From NCBI GenBank assembly GCA_903903205.1, contig CAIUXU010000190.1, positions 1 through 15,761 on the forward strand: DNA of 15,761 bases, read 5' to 3'. This DNA is from an uncultured Syntrophobacterales bacterium. GTDB lineage: Bacteria > Desulfobacterota > Syntrophia > Syntrophales > UBA5619. Under the pieces are notes generated by a model. That model had not been told where the DNA came from. It did no database searches and saw nothing but the letters and a program-made list of their open reading frames with translations. This document shows positions 13,959 to 15,761 of this stretch, piece by piece (position 1 is the stretch's first letter; each line of letters starts with the position of its first letter). Both the position numbers and the translations under genes were made by a program.

Positions 13959-14459
13959 CTACACTTTGTCTCCCAGCCACAGGTCTTCGGTTTGCCGTTC
14001 TTCCACCCATCGTTTCCCCATCTCGATGTCTTCCAGCTCTCCAATGGCGACTGCCGCCTTGACATGGGTAATCGCTCCCTTTTCGAGGTGCCCTCCGTAG
14101 GTCGCCACGGTTTCGCCGATCACCGTGGAAGCGGAAAAATGGGCGTGTACATGGGGTTGCCCAGTGAGCGAAGGAACAATGTAACCGCCCAATGAAACCA
14201 GCTCCAACGGCCGTTCAACCTCAAAATAAATGCGATCTTTCGCAGTGATCGGATATTCCGTGGGAAAAACCTTCAAATTTCTGAATGTTGCCTTGCTCAA
14301 GGCCCCAATTCCCATGAGAATCAGCCCTTTCTGAATGTTCTCCCGCTTCACCACTTCACGGATAGCCTCCAGCAAATCCACCCCTATGGGAATTCGCGCC
14401 ATGATGATTCGCTTAAAACTTCCACTGCTCGTACCTTCCAGCAAAGAATCTTGTTCCAT
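13959..14459 (-). CDS. PPC/DUF296 domain protein (PD1-like putative DNA-binding protein)
   Basis: A 166-residue protein on the minus strand, converging on metG. It fits the PPC/DUF296 fold: an N-terminal strand region (KRIIMARIPIGVDLLEAIREVVKRE), GLILMGIGALSKATFRNL, then the conserved histidine cluster HVHAHFSAS (H103, H105, H107) and GGHLEKG (H124), which in bacterial and archaeal homologues bind a metal. In plants this domain is found in AT-hook proteins; in bacteria its role is mostly unknown, and the 'DNA-binding' label is inherited. ATG at 14459 is chosen because AAGGAG lies 7 bases ahead; an in-frame start at 14522 would add 21 Asn- and Arg-rich residues with no ribosome site. Its upstream region is shared with the divergent transporter gene. 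Confidence 0.85.
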   Translation of the reverse strand: MEQDSLLEGTSSGSFKRIIMARIPIGVDLLEAIREVVKRENIQKGLILMGIGALSKATFRNLKVFPTEYPITAKDRIYFEVERPLELVSLGGYIVPSLTGQPHVHAHFSASTVIGETVATYGGHLEKGAITHVKAAVAIGELEDIEMGKRWVEERQTEDLWLGDKV

Positions 14460-14794
14460 AGATCTCTCCTTGTTATTCCTCATATTGTTCCTGTCATGGT
14501 TTATGTTTTTGATATTTGCCAAGGTGCTATTTTGACGGAGGAACCATAGTGGGGCTGTTTTGGTTTGTCAATCGATATTATGGATCTTATGGATTCGAAG
14601 GCAGAGGCAGGGTAGGTGAGGGGCGGTGTATATGCCGGGCGGGCGAGAAAAAAGAGCCGGGTTGTGCAGCCGCTCGCGGAAAGGTCTTGACTTTTGTGCA
14701 AGACGCTGTCAGATCGTCGAACGCGAAACGTTACCTTGGCACGGGCTGTTCCCGGCACGGAAGCGGCGCATACCTGGTATGAATGGAGTTATCG
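14460..14794. other. Divergent intergenic region between the PPC gene and the Gdt1-family gene
   Basis: 335 bases with no convincing gene; it should hold the promoters of both divergent genes. The PPC-side half (about 14470-14600) is AT-rich, with a direct repeat TTATGGAT at 14578-14585 and 14587-14594. The transporter-side half is GC-rich. It includes a perfect 6-bp hairpin GTCTTG/CAAGAC (14684-14689 with 14699-14704, 9-base loop), a TTGACT hexamer (14687-14692) with only a poor -10 (TCAGAT) 16 bases further on, and two GGCACGG copies (14738-14744 and 14754-14760). I see no confident promoter and no match to the conserved core of the manganese riboswitch that often precedes this transporter family. 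Confidence 0.5.
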
Positions 14795-15439
14795 ATGACG
14801 GCTTTTTTACTGTCCATGTCCTTCGTCGTCCTCGCGGAGATGGGGGACAAGACCCAGCTTTTGGCCATGGCTTTTGCAACGCGATACAAGGCAACCACCG
14901 TTTTATGGGCGGTCTTCTGGGCCACCCTCTTCAATCACCTGCTTGCGGTGGTCGTCGGGAACTATCTAACCAATTTCATTCCTATTCAATACATCCAGGT
15001 TGCCGCCGCCGTCTCCTTTATCCTTTTCGGTTTCTGGACGATTCGGGGAGACGAGCTGAACGATGAAGACAAACGGTTTTCCTTCAGCCCTTTCTGGACA
15101 GTGGCGATTGCCTTTTTCATCGCCGAAATGGGCGATAAAACCCAGTTGGCGACGGTTGCCCTGGCTGCCAAATACCAATCCATCATACCGGTCTGGATGG
15201 GAACGACGACAGGTATGGTCATTGCCGACGCGATCGGCATCGTCATCGGCATCGTCATCGGGAAAAAGATTCCCGAGCGGGTGGTGAAATGGTTCGCCGC
15301 CATCATATTTATCCTTTTTGGCCTGATCGGTCTCTATCAGTATCTGCCGGAAACGCTTCTGACCCCGATAAATATTGCGGTTGCCATATTGTTTGTCGGT
15401 GTGGTTGTTTTCGTAATCGCCCGCATGGAAAAAACGTAG
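14795..15439 (+). CDS. Gdt1/TMEM165 (UPF0016) family cation transporter, probable Mn2+ exporter
   Basis: A 214-residue membrane protein built from two homologous halves, each opening with the family signature E-x-G-D-K-T: EMGDKTQ at residues 15-21 and again at 111-117. Three hydrophobic segments follow in each half, separated by a hydrophilic loop (RGDELNDEDKRFS, 84-96). Members in yeast, humans and bacteria move Mn2+ or Ca2+, and bacterial members are linked to manganese efflux. The metal specificity here is inferred from the family. ATG 14795 is preferred, with TGGAGTT 5-11 bases upstream; ATG 14783 in the same frame would overlap that site and add MELS. The gene stands alone, divergent from the PPC gene. 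Confidence 0.92.
   Translation: MTAFLLSMSFVVLAEMGDKTQLLAMAFATRYKATTVLWAVFWATLFNHLLAVVVGNYLTNFIPIQYIQVAAAVSFILFGFWTIRGDELNDEDKRFSFSPFWTVAIAFFIAEMGDKTQLATVALAAKYQSIIPVWMGTTTGMVIADAIGIVIGIVIGKKIPERVVKWFAAIIFILFGLIGLYQYLPETLLTPINIAVAILFVGVVVFVIARMEKT
15236..15259 (+). repeat. Two tandem 12-base repeats inside the transporter gene
   Basis: GGCATCGTCATC occurs twice back to back and is followed by GG. It encodes the GIVIGIVIG run (residues 148-156) in a membrane segment of the Gdt1-family protein. It is in frame and adds or removes four residues per unit, so copy number could vary without breaking the gene. Confidence 0.8.
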
Positions 15440-15761
15440 CAAGAGGAATAACGAAAAAAGCTGTAGTGGCTTCAACTCTTCCGGTAGCAAAAAAAACCTT
15501 TCTCCGGGCGAAGGCAGGGTCAATTCAGCGCCTCGCAGTCTCTGACGACGGCTCGGTGCGCCTAATTGTAATACATTGATATTGCAGTGTTAATCAGCAA
15601 AGTGAGCGCCAGCAAGGGCTCCGCTTATTTCTAAATGAGTTCGCATGGTTAGAAGTGATGCCTTAGGCATCACTGGCCAAACCTTTGCACTTTCCTTCAT
15701 TATTTTCGGTTCTTTCGTAAAAAAGTTGAAGCCGGTTCCGCGGTATAGGGTTTAGAAAAAG
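15440..15761. other. 322-base non-coding tail at the window end
   Basis: No supportable gene is present. The stretch is more AT-rich than the coding part of the window, particularly after 15560. It contains runs of A (15454-15459 and 15488-15495), a 21-base palindrome (15654-15674) and a pair of 10-base inverted repeats (15468-15477 and 15724-15733). A clean intrinsic terminator for the transporter gene is not seen directly after its stop. The region could be an intergenic spacer with a decayed small element; that is inference. Confidence 0.45.
15654..15674. repeat. Perfect 9-bp inverted repeat with 3-base centre (palindrome)
   Basis: Arms AGTGATGCC (15654-15662) and GGCATCACT (15666-15674) flank TTA; the outer T and A of the centre can also pair. 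No T run follows on either strand, so it is not a standard intrinsic terminator. It could be an operator, a hairpin in a 3' untranslated region, or part of a repeated palindromic element. Confidence 0.7.

Noticed and set aside
14737..14753. Sigma-54 promoter (TTGGCACG followed by GTTCC)
   Set aside because: The -24 half matches well, but the -12 half lacks the essential GC step, and it lies close to the start codon. Chance is likely.
14516..14782. Plus-strand open frame of 88 codons in the divergent intergenic region
   Set aside because: The translation (Gly-, Arg- and Cys-rich) has no family features or start signals, and it crosses the region expected to carry both promoters.
14600..14794. 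yybP-ykoY manganese riboswitch before the Gdt1-family gene
   Set aside because: This is expected from the family, but the conserved GGGGAGUAG-type core and the paired loop could not be found by eye.
15590..15700. 36-residue open frame on the minus strand in the terminal non-coding region
   Set aside because: It has no ribosome site and no recognisable motif, and it runs through the palindrome. It is too short to support.

Overview
The window reads as ordinary bacterial chromosome of about 57-60% GC by eye, densely packed and mostly on the plus strand. The gene order tmk-holB-ricT-metG, next to a block holding xseA, xseB, ispA, dxs, tlyA and ispH, suggests a deltaproteobacterium (Desulfobacterota), possibly a Syntrophales-type anaerobe. 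That placement is an inference from gene order and protein style: the window has no rRNA or other phylogenetic marker, and no search was run. No tRNA, rRNA, CRISPR array, prophage or intact insertion sequence was seen.

Layout. Positions 1-144 hold the 3' end of an unrecognised basic protein. It is followed 5 bases later by a fold-type-III PLP decarboxylase, most like ornithine decarboxylase (150-1289). A tightly overlapping run then covers 1370-8282: xseA, xseB, ispA, dxs, tlyA, and a fusion of IspH with a UbiA-type membrane prenyltransferase domain. Neighbours overlap by 4-20 bases or are separated by only a few bases, so they are probably co-transcribed. Exonuclease VII, prenyl diphosphate synthesis, the first and last steps of the MEP pathway and an rRNA methyltransferase share this transcript. 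A small lipoprotein, an NfuA-like Fe-S scaffold domain and a 2[4Fe-4S] ferredoxin follow (8295-9385) and end at a strong intrinsic terminator (9409-9463). A second plus-strand run (9510-13924) encodes thymidylate kinase, the DNA polymerase III delta-prime subunit, the PSP1/RicT protein and methionyl-tRNA synthetase with a fused C-terminal tRNA-binding domain.

Downstream of metG a minus-strand PPC/DUF296 gene (13959-14459) converges on it. A 335-base intergenic region then separates that gene from a divergent plus-strand Gdt1/UPF0016 cation transporter (14795-15439). The last 322 bases have no convincing gene, are more AT-rich, and hold a near-perfect 21-base palindrome and a pair of 10-base inverted repeats.

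How the genes fit together. Dxs makes DXP at the entry of the MEP pathway, IspH releases IPP and DMAPP at its end, and IspA condenses them to farnesyl diphosphate. IspH is a [4Fe-4S] enzyme that needs low-potential electrons, and an Fe-S scaffold domain and a ferredoxin lie just downstream, so this stretch may provide both assembly and electron supply for it. The most unusual feature is the IspH-UbiA fusion. Its IspH half looks fully catalytic, but in its UbiA half the first aspartate-rich motif has lost its acidic residues while the second is intact. This raises the possibility of a membrane-anchored IspH or of an altered prenyltransferase.
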